A stretch of 64,000 nucleotides of DNA from Orychophragmus violaceus (lineage: Eukaryota; Streptophyta; Magnoliopsida; Brassicales; Brassicaceae), in contig CM058240.1 in the NCBI GenBank assembly GCA_030180135.1, positions 75,759,581-75,823,580 on the forward strand, given 5' to 3'. Below are positions 54,101 to 64,000 of the stretch, in pieces. The notes under the pieces were generated by a model. That model was not told the DNA's origin. It saw nothing but the letters and a program-made list of their open reading frames with translations, and made no database searches. The position numbers were made by a program, and so were the translations under genes. Position 1 is the first letter of the stretch, and every line of letters begins with the position of its first letter.

Positions 54101-56323
54101 TACAGCCCATCTCTGGAGCTTCATGTGGAGCATCTTCGTATGGTATTTGAATTGATTAAGAAGAACAATCTATACGCCAAACGAAGTAAGTGCACATTCG
54201 CTACTGATAAGGTTGAGTACCTTGGACATTATATTTCAGGAGATGGGATCTCTACGGATCCAAATAAAGTGAAGGCTGTGTCTGAATGGCCCACGCCGAC
54301 AACACTCAAACAGCTTCGAGGGTTCTTGGGGCTAGCCGGCTATTATAGACGGTTCGTACGAAATTTTGGTAGCATTGCACGACCATTGACGGCCCTTACC
54401 AAAAAAGACGTGTTCGTCTGGTCCAATGAAGCTCACGCAGCTTTTTCCGAGTTGAAGGAAGCTCTTTGCGCAGCACCAATACTTGCATTACCATGCTTTG
54501 ATAAGTCGTTCGTGGTAGAGACTGACTCTTGTGGGCAAGGAATCGGGGCTGTGCTGATGCAAGAAGGCCATCCGCTAGCTTACATCAGTCGCCATTTGAA
54601 GGGGAAGCAGCTCAACCTTTCAATATGCGAAAAGGAACTCTTGGCAGTAGTATTTGCTGTTCAAAAGTGGCGCCATTATCTACTCATGGGGCATTTTGTG
54701 ATCAAAACAGATCAACGGAGTTTAAAATATTTACTTGAGCAGAGGCTGAACACTCCTATTCAGCAACAATGGCTTCCGAAACTATTGGAATTCGATTACG
54801 AAATTCAGTACAGACAGGGGAAAGATAACGTGGTAGCAGACGCACTTTCGCGTGTCGAAGGCTCAGAAATTTTGCATATGTCCATGTCGGTTTTGGAATG
54901 CGATTTACTGCAACGCATCCAAGATAGTTACGAGTCTGATCAGGCGGTAAAGGATATCATTGAGGCGTTAAAGAAGGATCCACATGCCAAGAAGCATTAT
55001 TCGTGGATGCAATATGTTCTACGGCGTAAGAGCAAGATTGTAGTTCCCTGCGATATATCAATTCGCAATACGATCCTTGAATGGTTACATTGCTCTGGTA
55101 GCGGTGGTCACTCAGGCCGAGATGCCACTAATCAGCGAGTGAAGGGATTGTTTTACTGGAAAGGAATGGCTAAGGACATACAGACATACATACGAAGCTG
55201 CCAAGTCTGCCAACAACACAAGTACGATACGGCAGCATCACTCGGATTACTCCAGCCGTTGCCCATTCCTGAGGCGAATCGGATGGACATATCTTTAGAT
55301 TTCATTGACGGGTTACCTCCATCCTTCGGTAAGTCTTTTATCCTTGTGGTCGTGGATAGATTAAGCAAGTCAGCTCACTTCATCGCTTTGTCCCATCCAT
55401 ACACGGCAGCCTCTGTTGCTCAAGCATATCTTGATAACATTTTTAAGTTGCACGGCTTCCCGAGATCGATCGTAAGTGATCGTGATTCTGTGTTCCTTAG
55501 TGAGTTTTGGAAGGAACTCTTCACTCTACAGGGAGTTGCTTTAAACTTATCAAGTGCGTATCATCCGCAAAGCGACGGACAGACGGAAGTAGTGAATCGT
55601 TGCCTAGAGACTTACCTACGATGTATGTGCAGCTACAGACCTCACATGTGGAGCAAATGGTTACCTTTAGCGGAGTTTTGGTACAATACTAACTTTCATA
55701 CCTCCATTCAAATGACTCCATTTGAGGTAGTGTATGGCCAGACACCTCCGCATCATTTGCTATACTTGCACGGCGAATCCAAAGTGGCAGTCGTAGCCAA
55801 GAGCTTGCAAGAAAGGGAAAATATGCTTATGATTCTCAAGTTTCATCTCTTTAGGGCACAGCACCGTATGAAACACTTCGCTGATCAGCATAGAACGGAC
55901 AGGAACTTGGAGATTGGTGATTACGTCTATGTTAAACTACAGCCATATCGGCAGCAGTCTGTTGTAGTTCGGGTAAATCAGAAGCTGGCGCCGAAGTACT
56001 TTGGGCCGTATCAAGTGATCGATAAGTGTGGCAAGGTAGCCAACAAGCTTCGGTTACCTGCATCATCTCAAATCCACCTGGTCTTCCATGTTTCCCAACT
56101 AAAACTTCATGTCGGGAACGTTCGGGTCTCCACTGAACTGCCCTCGGTCGCGACTGATGTCCTAGTAAAAGAACCGGTACGTTACTTGGATCGTAAAATG
56201 GTACAACGCCAAGGAAAGCCGGCGACAATGGTACTGGTGCATTGGAGTAATCAGCTGGAGGAGGAGGCTACTTGGGAATACTTATTTGAAATGGAGAGGA
56301 AGTTTCCTTCGTTCGAACCTTGA
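54095..56323 (+). pseudogene. Chromovirus-like RNase H, integrase and chromodomain
   Basis: A 742-codon open frame. End of reverse transcriptase (KCTFATDKVEYLGHYISGDG), RNase H VVETDSCGQGIGAVLMQEGH, KELLAVVFAVQKWRHYLLMG. Integrase H-H-C-C finger ending CQVCQQHKYD, DFIDGLPPSFGKSFILVVVD, VSDRDSVFLSEFWKELFTLQ, SSAYHPQSDGQTEVVNRCLE. C-terminal chromodomain-like VLVHWSNQLEEEATWEYLFE ends at the stop before the purine tract. All visible integrase catalytic residues are present, so this half is well preserved while gag and the active site of reverse transcriptase are broken. Confidence 0.9.
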
Positions 56324-56352
56324 GGTCAAGGTTCTTCAAAACAGGGGAGTTT

Positions 56353-56707
56353 TGATGTAGGAAAGGGCTAACGAACTTAACGGCTCCGTCCACGTCAGAG
56401 CCTTGGTGTTATGGTGTTACGGATATATCCAATCGATATATTCTGTTGTTGATTTGATTTTATTTGATTTGGTGTTATCTCTTTTCGGTGTTATCTTTTA
56501 GCTAGCTTACGTCTTATATAAACTAAACAAGCTGTAACTTCTTGGATTACCAATTTGAAGAATATTATTCAGCTTAAAGCTTCTTTCTATCTCCTCTGTT
56601 ACAAATCGTGAGTTCCATCCTTGGAATTCATACTTGAGTGTGAATCCGTGTTTTACGAACATTGGTTCTCCAACGTTAGTGTTCTAAGTTATTGATTTAT
56701 CATATCA
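56353..56707 (+). repeat. 3' LTR of chromovirus-like element 2
   Basis: 355 bp, three differences from 51433-51787 by hand count. Confidence 0.93.
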
Positions 56708-56818
56708 CACCATTATTCTCACATCCATGGTTATTGGAAAGCTCACTAATCAACGCAGCAAGAAACGATTTCTCCGCAAATATTCCAATATAGAGTCGAT
56801 AGAGCTTGAGTCCTCCAT
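56708..56818 (-). pseudogene. Kinase exon 1 start (LisH-like)
   Basis: From ATG at 56818 reads MEDSSSIDSILEYLRRNRF. A short deletion after NRF shifts the frame; LISEL and then NNHGCENNG can be read in the next frame, up to the retrotransposon junction at 56707. The element therefore lies in the first coding exon, about 40 codons in. Confidence 0.75.
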
Positions 56819-57470
56819 TTTCCCAAATATCTAGAAACAAATTTCCCAAATTCTATAACAATTCTTCCTTCAAACAAACCCAGAAAAAGAAAACAAATTT
56901 CAGCAACTCAATGAGTAATTAAATCTTCGGAAGAAGAAAGTTTGAAGCAGAGAGAAGTGAGACGAAACCCTAACAAAGCATATTCTTCATCTTCCAAGAA
57001 TATTACAAGAAACATTTTTTCCGGATAAAAATTTCAATCCCAGAAACCAAGCAAGGACTCGAATTCGAGCAAAAACATTTCACTTACAGATCCAATGAAA
57101 AGCAGAGCAGCCTCAATCAGTTTGTTGCATTTATATTTCAAAGTCTTTTGCTTTGTCTGCAAATCTAATTCATCAGCTTCTTCTTCGTCTTAATCCTTTT
57201 CTTATTCCGTAATCCCGGTGCTTCCCTCCTCGGACATCCCATTTTCAACGCCACCAATGCCAGAATAATGCCATTTATTTATTATTTTTTTATTACTGCA
57301 GATTTTTTTTTTTGCTTTGGATCCATGACATCATTAGTTTTGGTCGGAAAAGCCCGATAAGCACATTTACCAATTGGTTAACCCTTATCCTAAATTTTTA
57401 GTAACAACATTTACTTTTTTTCCGTCGAAAAAAACAGTGTTTAGTTTAATCAAAATTGTCAATTAAAACA
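56819..57470 (-). promoter_or_regulatory. Kinase 5' leader and promoter region
   Basis: Upstream of the kinase ATG on the - strand. No coding sequence recognised. A poly-A/T stretch lies at 57265-57315. The right boundary is set by the start of the probable Helitron. Confidence 0.4.
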
Positions 57471-57992
57471 TCTACTATATATTATTAGGTGGATGATTCT
57501 TGACCAATCAAAACTATGATGTCATTGATGACATGGCTTTAATGAAATGTTTTGATTGGTCGAGAGCATTTTTGACATTAAAAATCGTTTAGAAAAGTTT
57601 TTGATTTTTAAAAAATCAAAAATCGAGCATTTAATCAAATTCAAAAATTAAATGTGGTTTCCAATATTTTCTAATTCGAATCTTAACTTCTTCCCATAAA
57701 TTTAGATTACATTTTAATTTGTTTGACATTTTATTTTCTTACTTTTCAAAATCAAACTAAACTCGAACCTAAAATTTACCAACTAATAAATATCGAATTT
57801 AATTATCAAATTCAAAAAAAAATATTCCAAACAATATGCTAATTTTCTAATAGAAGATTTTGAAAACTTAGTGCAACCCTAAATATGATGATCATTATAA
57901 ATAGAGTCTTAACCAGACTCATAACATCCACATCTCGAAACATTTATTTTCCCAATTTTATTCTAATTTTTTGTGGTTTGATAATTTTGCAG

Positions 57993-58295
57993 GTATATAA
58001 AATTCAAAGCCAAACGAGAAGTAACTATTTTCTTACAATCAACATGGTTCTAATATTGTTATGTTGTTTTGATGTATTTGTAGTTATGTAACATTCTAAG
58101 CCAAACGATGAGGTAACTTTTTATTAGTAACCATTAACGTCTTCTACTTTTGTTATTTGTTTTTGTTGAATTTACAGGTATGTAACAAACCAACCCAAAC
58201 GATATGTAAGTATGAGGTGATGATTAACATATTCCTAACAGTAGTAAATTGTTTTGAGTAATTTGCAGCTATTTTCATATGAATCCAAACAATAG
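57993..58295 (+). repeat. Four tandem ~92-bp units resembling micro-exons with introns
   Basis: Four units spaced 91, 94 and 91 bases apart. Each has an acceptor-like (T)TTGCAG or similar, a 27-29 base core ending in or near CCAAACGA (57993-58020, 58084-58112, 58178-58205, 58269-58295), then donor-like GTAACT, GTAACT, GTAAGT, GTAATT. The spacers share TTACAATTAACAT and TTCTAATTTTGTT phrases. The units have diverged, but the splice-like borders are kept. Confidence 0.65.
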
Positions 58296-58779
58296 GTAAT
58301 TATTCTCTTACAATTAACATTCTTCTAATTTTGTTTTTGATGATTTAATGAATGAAGTAAATGAAGCTGAAACATGGTTACAATTCACACACAAAGAAGA
58401 TTACCTCATAGTCAATAAAGGATCAAAGATAAGGACAATATAATATGTTAGTGTTTCTCTTTATCTTTTATGCAGATTGTTTCGATGTCTTCTTCAAGTT
58501 TTGTACATGTGTCTACCCTGAATCCAAACATCAGTGAATGGAGAGTTCGGTTAAAATATTGAGGAGATATATTATCAATTGTGGAGTTAAACGAACAATC
58601 AGTTTAATAATGGTCAATGAGGAGGTTTTTCTTATGTAACTTTAATTCATTATTATATTTGTTTAGTTACTTGTTTTCGTTGTTCTAAAATGCGAAGATA
58701 ATATTACAAGGAACTATGATACATGGCATTATAAATTTCCATCTTTATATTGACCAATCCTTGGATGTCTTGGTTGAAG
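58296..58779 (+). other. No gene seen between tandem array and RPA-like fragment
   Basis: AT-rich sequence with no supportable coding region. Confidence 0.4.
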
Positions 58780-59460
58780 GAGTTTCTATAAAAAATTTCT
58801 GATTTTGACCTCATTCATGCTGTTGGAGATTTTAAACGACATTTCATCGATTCGAAATAAAGTGGAAGTGGACAACATATTTTGAGAAAATTCCTTCAAT
58901 AAGCACCAGCAGTTTCTATGATTTTGTTGATTTTCAGCACATAAAATCCGGGTCTCATAATCGTATTCATTCTGTGGGTATGTAAGATAATGATATAGTA
59001 TTTTTTTTTGTGGTCTACGAACCTTATTCTGACTGTGTATTTGTATAGATTTAATTGGCCGAGTTGATGATTTGCTTGGTTGGTCTCGCGATCCCATAAC
59101 ATTTCATCTGGTGGATGCTAAGTTAGTGTTTATATGTTCTAATATCATTTGATTCGTATCTGTGTTATAAGTTTGTTATTAATTTTTATCATCCAGGAAG
59201 TGTCGCTTGCTTTGTGAGCTCGGTGGCGACAAGAAAATTAAAGACTTTCAGAAATCTTATGTGGCTAATGATGACTACATTATTGTTTGCATTTTGAGGT
59301 TTGCTAAGCTTATTTTTAGAAACGGTATGACTTGGAAACTCTATTTTTAACGTTTTATATATTTGTTATAGTCTTCATTATTCACCGATTGTTTAAAAAC
59401 ATTAATTTCACAGGTGATTGGATTGCTACATCTGTTGGTGATTGTGTAAAGATTATTGGA
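58780..59460 (+). pseudogene. RPA70/DUF223-like fragment
   Basis: Diverged exon pieces with stops: SDFDLIHAVGDFKRHFIDSK, FVDFQHIKSG-like sequence near 58930, DLIGRVDDLLGWSRDPITFH then LVDAK, and KCRLLCELGGDKKIKDFQKS then YVANDDYIIVCILRFAKLIF. The order (DVIG-type motif, then a KR-x-L-C-x-L-x-G strand, then YIIVxILRxAK) follows the second OB-fold of plant RPA70-like DUF223 proteins, which bind single-stranded DNA. Intron borders can be guessed but not fixed. It is a decayed copy or the 5' part of a gene that recombined with the next one. Confidence 0.5.
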
Positions 59461-60479
59461 CGGTACTCTTCCTGAAATTGCAGAGTATAAAAAAACTGGC
59501 CATCAAGGAAGTTAAATGATTAGAATGTAACAATTCATGTGTTTGTTACTATGCTCAATACTTTTGTAATACATTAAAGAGGTTAAACTTAATCCAGTAT
59601 TAGTGAATCTTTTTTTGATCACCGAGATATATTGTTCAAATAAGCGCATTCTATATTAAAAACCATTGGTGAAAAACCCTCTTTATAATAACCAAAATAC
59701 GACTTCACAAGTCCACCACTCATATTAAGATTTTGGGAGATTCGTGTTTAATTATTGGGGATATCAACTTTATATCGGGTTATTATCGATATCTTGAGTT
59801 ACTAATTTTAATTGACTCTATTTCCCTCATGCAAAGATTTTCTCAGTCATTGATTTCTTTATTATATCAAATATTTAATAACACGCAGATTATAAGAGCT
59901 TAACGATTCACAATTTAGACTAATAATCAAATTTACTTTACGCAATTACCACTCAATCGTATGCAACTTTTTATAATGTAATCCAAAATATAATTAATCG
60001 TTAATATTCCAATTTACTCAAGACGCTATTTTGGGGTTAATATTACTATTAGGAAGAAATTTCCTAAAACATCGCACTCAATTAAATGATATATCCTAAA
60101 AATCTAATCAATATTCTTCCCTAAAAATATGATTTGTAATCTTAATTGTTTCCCTAAATTATAGATTACAACAAATATTTTCTCCGTCACTGATTTTCTT
60201 AGTTTTCAAATACAAAATAACACTATAACTTGATTTAGGAAACTAATTACAATCGATTTAATTCACTGAATTTCATTTTAACCAATACCAATCTATCGTA
60301 TATAGCAAATATCTTATAATGTGTAACTGCAAATCTTTTACTCTCCAAATTAGTTGTAACAAAATATTCTTGATATTATACTGTGCGCTGATCTGTTAGG
60401 TCTACGAACTACTATATATATTCATCGTCATTTCACTTATTTATCATTCATTTCTTAACTTATACAATCGTTTTACAAA
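59461..60479 (+). other. AT-rich spacer before the RPA-like gene
   Basis: About 1 kb without coding sequence. It likely contains the promoter of the RPA-like gene at 60480; TACTATATATATTC at 60411-60424 is a TATA-box-like run some 60 bases upstream of the ATG. Confidence 0.5.
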
Positions 60480-62865
60480 ATGGCAGAATTAGTTGACACC
60501 AATAAGAACCTCCCACGCAGACGGCGTTCGATCTATGTTTTGCTGGAAAACATAGACACGAGCCTTGAAACCGAGAAGATCTAGGTTAGGGTATTATCAC
60601 AATGGACTTTATTTAACTCTAAGTCTGGAAACGTGATAGAAATGATTTAGTCTGACATAAAGGTACGAGAAATACATATGTTTTTGTTTACATTCGGTAT
60701 GAAATTTTGCTGTTCGTTGACTTATAGTTTTTTCTTGACACTTTCGTATAGGGAACAAGAGTTCAAGCATCATGTGAGGAGTCCTTATTCAGCAAACATA
60801 AGGCATGTCTTCAAATAGGTAAAAATGTTATGGTTAATGCTTTTTCTTCCAAGGAGTACGTTGGCGACTTCCGTCCAAGTGATCTGACTTACAAGTTATC
60901 AATCACCCGTACCACAAGAACAAAACCATTGGAAGATTTTGAGATTGAGAATCACGATAAGTATTGTTATACTATTTCTGAAATTCTCGCTGGAAAACTT
61001 GACAAAAAAGTTTTAATTGGTAATATGTCTTTTTATAGTATCAAGTCTTTATATTACATTTTTCAAAGAATAGTTGTTAATTAGTGTTTCACCAATATAA
61101 GATGTTATGGGAGTCATTGTCCACATGGGTGCTATTGAAGATGTCAAGACTAAGAAAAAGTCTGGAAACAACACCAAGCTTGAATTATACCTCAAAGATA
61201 ATGGGTTAGAATATTAATCGTTATAATACCAAAATAACATACAAAACTTTTTAATGCTTTTTTCATATATTTTTATACAGAGATGATGCATTGCCTTGCA
61301 CCTTTTGGGGGAGATTATGCAAAAAAGTGATTGATTATACTTCCACCAATAGCTCATCTCCTGTTGTGATTATTATCCGATTTGCATGGATCAAGGAATA
61401 TGGAGGTAATTACTCGGTTAATCTAATATATTGGAAAGAGTCCATGTGTGTAACATTAATTGTTTCATTTACATTTTCATAAATATAGCAAAGTTGTACA
61501 TCTCGAATGCTTATAACTCGACCCAGCTCTCATTCGGAGATGAAAATAACCCTGAGATTTCAAAATGATTGGATAGGTAATGTGATACATTTTGTTTAAA
61601 AGAAATGTTGAAATATTTTAATTTCAAGAGTTCATCTATTCATTCAAAATCTATTTGCAGTATACCAAAAGAACCTCAAGCTCTAATTATCAAGTCTGAG
61701 AAAAGCATGATTTCTTTTGGTTCGGGTCCACTTTTGGATTTGCGTACTGAATTTTTCATCAAGAATAATAGAATGACTTTACTTGGCATTTTGTAATCGG
61801 AAAAGATTAGTTGTCTATAATTTTACTTACAAATATATTTGTATTTAGTTGAAATTATATATTTAATTAATCGATGATTTTATTGTTATTTAGCATGGTA
61901 AGGTGGTTACGTGTGCCACAATTGTCTCAGTAGACTGTACCAAAAATGGTTTTTTCAAGCATTCAAAGTTTGCAAACTCAAAGTGCTTGAGTACGGATCA
62001 TATTCTGAAGATGAAGAAGGGTCTGAGCCCTTATATAATTGTAAAACATGTGGTGATGTGAAAAAGTAATTTGTTCTAAAGTATTTTGATCAGGTTAATT
62101 TCTTTCTTTACCTTGAAAGACTAATCTCCAGGATAAAAAGCTTATAATTTATATATCTAATGCATTTGGTTTATATTTTGTTTATGAATGCTATAGATAT
62201 TATTTGATCTTCCGCGTGTCTGATTATTCCGAGGGTGAAGCCAAATTCCTTACATTTGATGAAATTGGAGATAAGCTTGTGAAGAGATCGGCAGATAATA
62301 TCTACAATGAACACAAAAGGAAAATTCAGGTATTTGAATTTTTATTTGCTTTGAAACTATACATCTTTTAATATTGAGAATTTGTTGTTTTTTCCTACTT
62401 TGTGTTCTTAGGACAATCCATATTATCTCCCAGCTGAATTATTCGATTTGATTGGTCGCAAGTGTCTCTTCAAAGTTACCATTCCTAAGGACAATGCACA
62501 GAAGGTGTCAAAGAGTTCATATGTTGTGGACTTATTTTGGGATGACGACTCTGCAATTGATGAATTTGAGAATTTAACTAACTCAACTCAGGTACATAAT
62601 ACATTTGTCTAAATTTGGAAAATTACATTAAACTTTATGTTAAGCGTTAAATTCAAATATTTGGTATTTTTTATGATTAGGGACCTCTTATGCTTACCTC
62701 GGGTATGGAGACTGATTTTGATGCATCAATGGCCCTAGCAGTTACACCATCAACATCAAAAGATCAGAAGATTGCATCTCTTTAAGCAATGTTGGTGAAA
62801 ATTCATCTGTTACAAAGAAGATTAAGCAGGAAGACAAGGAAACCGTAAAAAGAAGGATACTTTAG
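60480..62865 (+). pseudogene. RPA70-like (DUF223) single-strand DNA-binding protein gene
   Basis: Multi-exon gene from ATG at 60480 (MAELVDTNKNLPRRRRSIYV). Exon 1 to 60662; exon 2 from 60752 (GTRVQASCEESLFSKHKACL, FRPSDLTYKLSITRTTRTKP). Then VMGVIVHMGAIEDVKTKKKS and LELYLKDNG, followed by DDALPCTFWGRLCKKVIDYT. IPKEPQALIIKSEKSMISFG comes next, then a zinc-finger-like NCKTCGDVKK and the C-terminal OB-fold: SDYSEGEAKFLTFDEIGDKL, DNPYYLPAELFDLIGRKCLF. The tail has KKIKQEDKE, a possible nuclear signal. Domain order matches plant RPA1-like proteins found in the host and in Helitrons. TAG stops at 60582-60584 and 60648-60650 in exon 1, and others after PEISK and near 62067, break it. The C-terminal frame needs a shift near 62775. 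Confidence 0.75.
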
Positions 62866-63226
62866 ACTTTGGTGGCGTATCTTTTTCGTGTTTCAATTTT
62901 ATTTAATTTTATTCGTATTATCATGACAGTTTGGGTTGTTTAATTGAATATTCATTTTTCTGTTAGTTTTGCTTCCAATTTATAATTATTTATGTGGGCT
63001 AAGGCCAAAATTTGTTTTTTTGCGTTTGTGGCCCAATTAGTTTTTCTAAACAAATGGTTGTGACTTATAATGATGATATCTTTTACCATTTCACACCTTT
63101 TGCTCGCAAATTTGGAAACTATTTAATTTAAAAACCATATACACTTCGTTTCCTTACCATTTTCTGAGACAAAACAATTAATTGTGAATAACTTTTGTTC
63201 TTCAAACTTTTCTCAGAATCTAAACA
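62866..63226 (+). other. Spacer between the two RPA-like genes
   Basis: No coding sequence. Contains the downstream flank of the first and the probable promoter of the second RPA-like gene. Confidence 0.4.
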
Positions 63227-64000
63227 ATGGCTCCTCAAACGTTCAGAATTTTTTTCGCATCAATAACTTTATTCCTTGCTTTTGGGACCTAAAAGTGATG
63301 CTTCTCCGTGTTTGGATATGTGTTACGTTTTCTGAACCAACAATCCGAATGATTTTGGTGGATGAAGATGTAATCTCTATTTTACTCTATAATTTGTTTT
63401 GTTTATTTGGATATTGCATGTTTTGTTAGTGTATTCGTTTGTTGTTTTAGGGTACGGAAATAGAAGCTACTGTTCTTGAACCTCTTATTGAGAAATTTCG
63501 GTACACAACGTGGTGTGAGGGTCATTGGTTTAAACTTGCGGATGCTCGAGTTATACAAGCACAGATATATGGGTCGTTGACCCCTCACGATTTCAAGCTC
63601 TTTTTCTGGTTAAACACATCTTTTTCCTTACTTATGATAATATTCTCGAAGGTCATTTTATGCAATTTAAATCAATTCCGGATATAGTAGATGGGAGAGT
63701 CTCTGATGAATACCCTATAGGTAACTTTTCATGAATACATATTTTTTCTTAATCGGATTATATTAATGATGTTATTTGAATCTCTACTTGAATTAAGGTA
63801 TATAGCTCTTAATGATTTTGTTTTCTCCATTATAGATGTCCTTGGTGTAGTTACACATGTTGGAAAACTTGAAGAAGTTTATACAAAACAAAAGCTGCAG
63901 TTTACAATTCACGATCTAAGGTTAGTTAAACAGATGACTATAATGTTCTTCACATATGTTATGTTGTCTGTTTCTAATAAAAATCTTCAAATCATTACTT
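63227..64000 (+). pseudogene. Second RPA70/DUF223-like gene, cut by window end
   Basis: From ATG at 63227 (MAPQTFRIFF) with a frame change before LLRVWICVTFSEPTIRMILV. After an intron it reads GTEIEATVLEPLIEKFRYTT then WCEGHWFKLADARVIQAQI, the first DUF223 OB-fold. After a frame change near 63610, NTSFSLxDN-like sequence, FKSIPDIVDGRVSDEYPI, and a third exon DVLGVVTHVGKLEEVYTKQK LQFTIHDLR. Two frame changes in a short stretch suggest a pseudogene, but wrong intron choice could explain one of them. The 3' half lies outside the window. Confidence 0.65.

Larger units (their letters stand above)
51433..56707 (+). mobile_element. Chromovirus-like Ty3/gypsy element 2
   Basis: Flanked by CACCA (51428-51432 and 56708-56712). 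LTRs of 355 bp (51433-51787 and 56353-56707) differ at about three sites. On the + strand: LTR, primer site, gag, protease, reverse transcriptase, RNase H, integrase, chromodomain, purine tract (AAACAGGGGAGTTT), LTR. It is inserted in the first coding exon of the kinase, against the gene's orientation. Confidence 0.95.
20486..56818 (-). pseudogene. DYRK-like protein kinase gene split by four LTR retrotransposons
   Basis: One gene read right to left. Start ATG at 56816-56818 (MEDSSSIDSILEYLRRNRF, a LisH-like N-terminus). N-terminal regulatory exons follow at 56708-56818 and 50237-51432, acidic exons (DSDEYDDDDDVGYIRQPIED) at 44012-44845, and the kinase domain at 25456-26973 and 20486-20788, ending KHPWLTYPYEPISP with stop at 20486-20488. 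Order and sequence fit the Arabidopsis AT3G17750/AT1G73460 family of large DYRK-type Ser/Thr kinases, by memory. Four LTR elements interrupt it. It also has point lesions: TAA in place of the Glu codon after HCDLKP (25905-25907), a roughly 10-bp deletion in the activation segment, DIWSLG changed to DILSLG, and +1 frameshifts in a T run near 26485 and a C run near 20570. It cannot make a kinase. Confidence 0.9.
57471..64000 (+). mobile_element. Probable Helitron or Helitron-derived region, open to the right
   Basis: Sequence TCTACTATATATTATTAGG follows an A, like the TC 5' terminus of Brassicaceae Helitrons, which insert between A and T. The interior carries RPA70/DUF223-type genes, which plant Helitrons often encode. 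The Rep/helicase gene and the CTRR 3' end with its hairpin were not found, so they would have to lie beyond the window or be absent. A host cluster of DUF223 genes next to a short Helitron end is the alternative. Confidence 0.45.

Noticed and set aside
57885..58091. Small hydrophobic protein of 68 codons
   Set aside because: It overlaps the tandem micro-exon-like array and AT-rich spacer; no start context or homologue recognised.
1..64000. tRNA and rRNA genes
   Set aside because: The only tRNA-like words are primer binding sites next to LTRs; no cloverleaf or rRNA core sequence was recognised by eye.

Overview
This is a window of plant nuclear DNA, almost certainly from a Brassicaceae species. 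It is AT-rich, has GT-AG introns, and is packed with plant transposons: Ty1/copia and Athila/chromovirus Ty3/gypsy elements with plant tRNA primer sites, LINE pieces, MITEs and a probable Helitron. The remains of three host genes appear in the order dihydroxyacetone kinase (DAK), glutamate decarboxylase (GAD), DYRK-like protein kinase. From memory, this matches the Arabidopsis thaliana chromosome 3 neighbourhood AT3G17770 - AT3G17760 (GAD5) - AT3G17750. No tRNA, rRNA, CRISPR or bacterial-type feature was seen.

Layout. 1-6694: a decayed Ty1/copia element whose 5' LTR is cut by the window edge. 6695-11460: intergenic DNA with three related Mutator-type MITEs carrying telomere-like CCCTAAA arrays, an 850-bp poly-A retroposon, and an 18-bp relic of a retroposon between an 11-bp target duplication. 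11672-16680: a 19-exon DAK gene on the + strand. Its frame is open throughout, but a 1062-bp LINE fragment sits in exon 1 and nine codons are missing from exon 4. 16890-18477: a Harbinger-type element with captured pieces of a 3-hydroxybutyryl-CoA dehydrogenase gene and a 3-hydroxyisobutyryl-CoA hydrolase-like gene. 18481-19342: three related MITEs. 19617-20122: the last exon of a GAD gene, frameshifted.

20486-56818 is one protein kinase gene on the - strand, expanded to about 36 kb by four separate LTR-retrotransposon insertions, each with a perfect 5-bp target duplication. They are an AtRE1-like copia (20789-25450), an Athila-like gypsy (26974-44006) and two chromovirus-like gypsies (44846-50231 and 51433-56707). 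The Athila-like element itself carries a nested copia (30848-38071) with nearly identical LTRs but a dead pol. The kinase also has its own nonsense and frameshift lesions.

57471-64000: a probable Helitron or Helitron-derived region. It starts with a TC terminus, holds a tandem array of four micro-exon-like ~92-bp units, and then three RPA70/DUF223-type OB-fold genes or fragments, all broken or cut by the window end.

Every host gene of the syntenic block is damaged. This suggests a redundant (duplicated) segment or a heterochromatic region where insertions are tolerated. Strongest leads: the insertion-riddled kinase locus; the LINE-interrupted but otherwise open DAK gene; the dispersed CGATCG motif in the Athila-like element; the young but coding-dead nested copia; the micro-exon-like array; and the telomere-motif MITEs.
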